Shown: piece by piece, positions 45,059-45,463 of the stretch
How the letters are laid out: each line of letters begins with the position of its first letter
Numbering within the stretch: position 1 is the stretch's first letter
Made by a program: the position numbers and the translations under genes
Notes under the pieces: model-generated
What the model saw: only the letters and a program-made list of their open reading frames with translations
Told to the model about the DNA's origin: nothing
The model's database searches: none
From: Halobiforma nitratireducens JCM 10879
Lineage (GTDB): Archaea > Halobacteriota > Halobacteria > Halobacteriales > Natrialbaceae
Assembly: GCF_000337895.1 (NCBI RefSeq)
Contig: NZ_AOMA01000160.1
Coordinates: 28,007-73,469, forward strand
Direction: 5' to 3'
Length of the DNA stretch: 45,463 bases

Positions 45059-45356
45059 ATGCCGCAGCTGTGGAAAGACGACACCATTTGATGACGACGG
45101 ATTCCACCTCAACCATGATGTTGTCAGTGACGGGCAGTTCTTAGAGTGCCGCCACTGTCGTTCTGAGTATTTCGTGTATTTACACGATATAGATACCGTG
45201 CCGCGTAATCTAATTGAGTGGCAGCGGACGGTGAGCTATCTATTTGTTCGCGCTCGCGACGAAGGTTTGCTGGCTGTCCCCGAAGAGAATGGGGAGCGCG
45301 TCGATGAACTAATCGACTTCTTGGAGCGGTTAAGAGTCGAACCGTTCGAAGACTGA
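45045..45356 (+). CDS. Zinc-ribbon protein with helical C-terminus
   Basis: 103 residues from ATG 45045 (ATG 45042 directly before is an alternative). CRSCGKTTPFDDDGFHLNHD and LECRHCRSEYFVYLHD give two CxxC knuckles; a helical tail follows (IEWQRTVSYLFVRARDEGLL, ERVDELIDFLERLRVE). May bind nucleic acid or protein. Overlaps the previous stop by 14 bases. Confidence 0.6.
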   Translation: MTEFECRSCGKTTPFDDDGFHLNHDVVSDGQFLECRHCRSEYFVYLHDIDTVPRNLIEWQRTVSYLFVRARDEGLLAVPEENGERVDELIDFLERLRVEPFED

Positions 45357-45404
45357 ATTTGAGACCGAAAGAATGTGCTTTGTTGAATAGCTGCTGAATG
45401 AGGG

Positions 45405-45461
45405 TTAGAGTGGCTCACAGAGCTTTTCTATGTTGATGATGGCGAACATGAGGACGATTTC
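45405..45461 (-). CDS. IS5-type transposase, C-terminal end (partial)
   Basis: The minus strand frame entering from the right edge reads EIVLMFAIINIEKLCEPL and stops at TAA 45405-45407. The EIVLM(F/C)A(I/V)xN motif is the same closing helix as at the left edge of the window but a different element (residues differ). The end of the insertion sequence probably lies in 45370-45400, where GTGCTTTGTTGAATAG looks like an IS terminus; the other end is not available to confirm it. Confidence 0.65.
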   Translation of the reverse strand, partial: EIVLMFAIINIEKLCEPL

Positions 45462-45463
45462 AC

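Overview
The window is chromosomal DNA of a halophilic archaeon (class Halobacteria). The evidence is high GC with strong third-position bias, very acidic proteins, Tat-dependent lipoproteins, ribosomal protein S8e, TATA boxes about 27 bases upstream of start codons (leaderless mRNAs), a diadenylate cyclase of the DacZ type and a class III PHA synthase cluster. No plasmid or virus replication gene is visible. All family names rest on reading motifs by eye, without database searches.

Layout. 1-3.8 kb: tail of an IS5-type transposase, a phage-type conserved protein with a hexanucleotide-repeat tail, Nnr (NAD(P)HX repair), MoaC and a small membrane protein. 3.8-9.0 kb: a polyhydroxyalkanoate locus, with phaB under its own promoter, phaRPEC transcribed leftwards, and a divergent MaoC-type enoyl-CoA hydratase behind a repeat-rich intergenic region. 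9.2-17.8 kb: GlmM-like hexosephosphate mutase, then a nucleoside uptake and salvage block (BMP-type binding lipoprotein, ATPase, two permeases, cytidine deaminase, uridine phosphorylase) interrupted by a decayed DUF488 gene and a small inverted-repeat element. 17.9-23.6 kb: two lipoproteins, dacZ-mscS, tRNA-Leu with a duplicated 3' end, a small zinc protein, a single-cyclin-fold TFB-like protein and coaD. 23.7-29.1 kb: malic enzyme, membrane protein, S8e, a lipoprotein and an AbrB-PhoU regulator.

29.2-38.3 kb is the phosphate locus. The AbrB-PhoU regulator is divergent from pstSCA-(small membrane ORF)-pstB, and phoU follows only after a 4.1 kb stretch carrying a hybrid sensor kinase, an HNH protein with a C-terminal membrane helix and an ArsR-type repressor. 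38.5-43 kb holds a second copy of the dispersed repeat, a bactofilin-like protein, a GH13 alpha-glucosidase with a palindromic operator candidate, a DUF5800 protein, a frameshifted remnant and an SRPBCC protein.

At about 43.4 kb base composition changes abruptly. From there to the end the DNA is AT-richer and carries a tightly packed run of small proteins, three of them Cys-rich (one HNH-like), ending at the tail of another IS5-type transposase. This is the clearest horizontally acquired segment and, together with the repeat families and the candidate PhaR operator, the most interesting material in the window.
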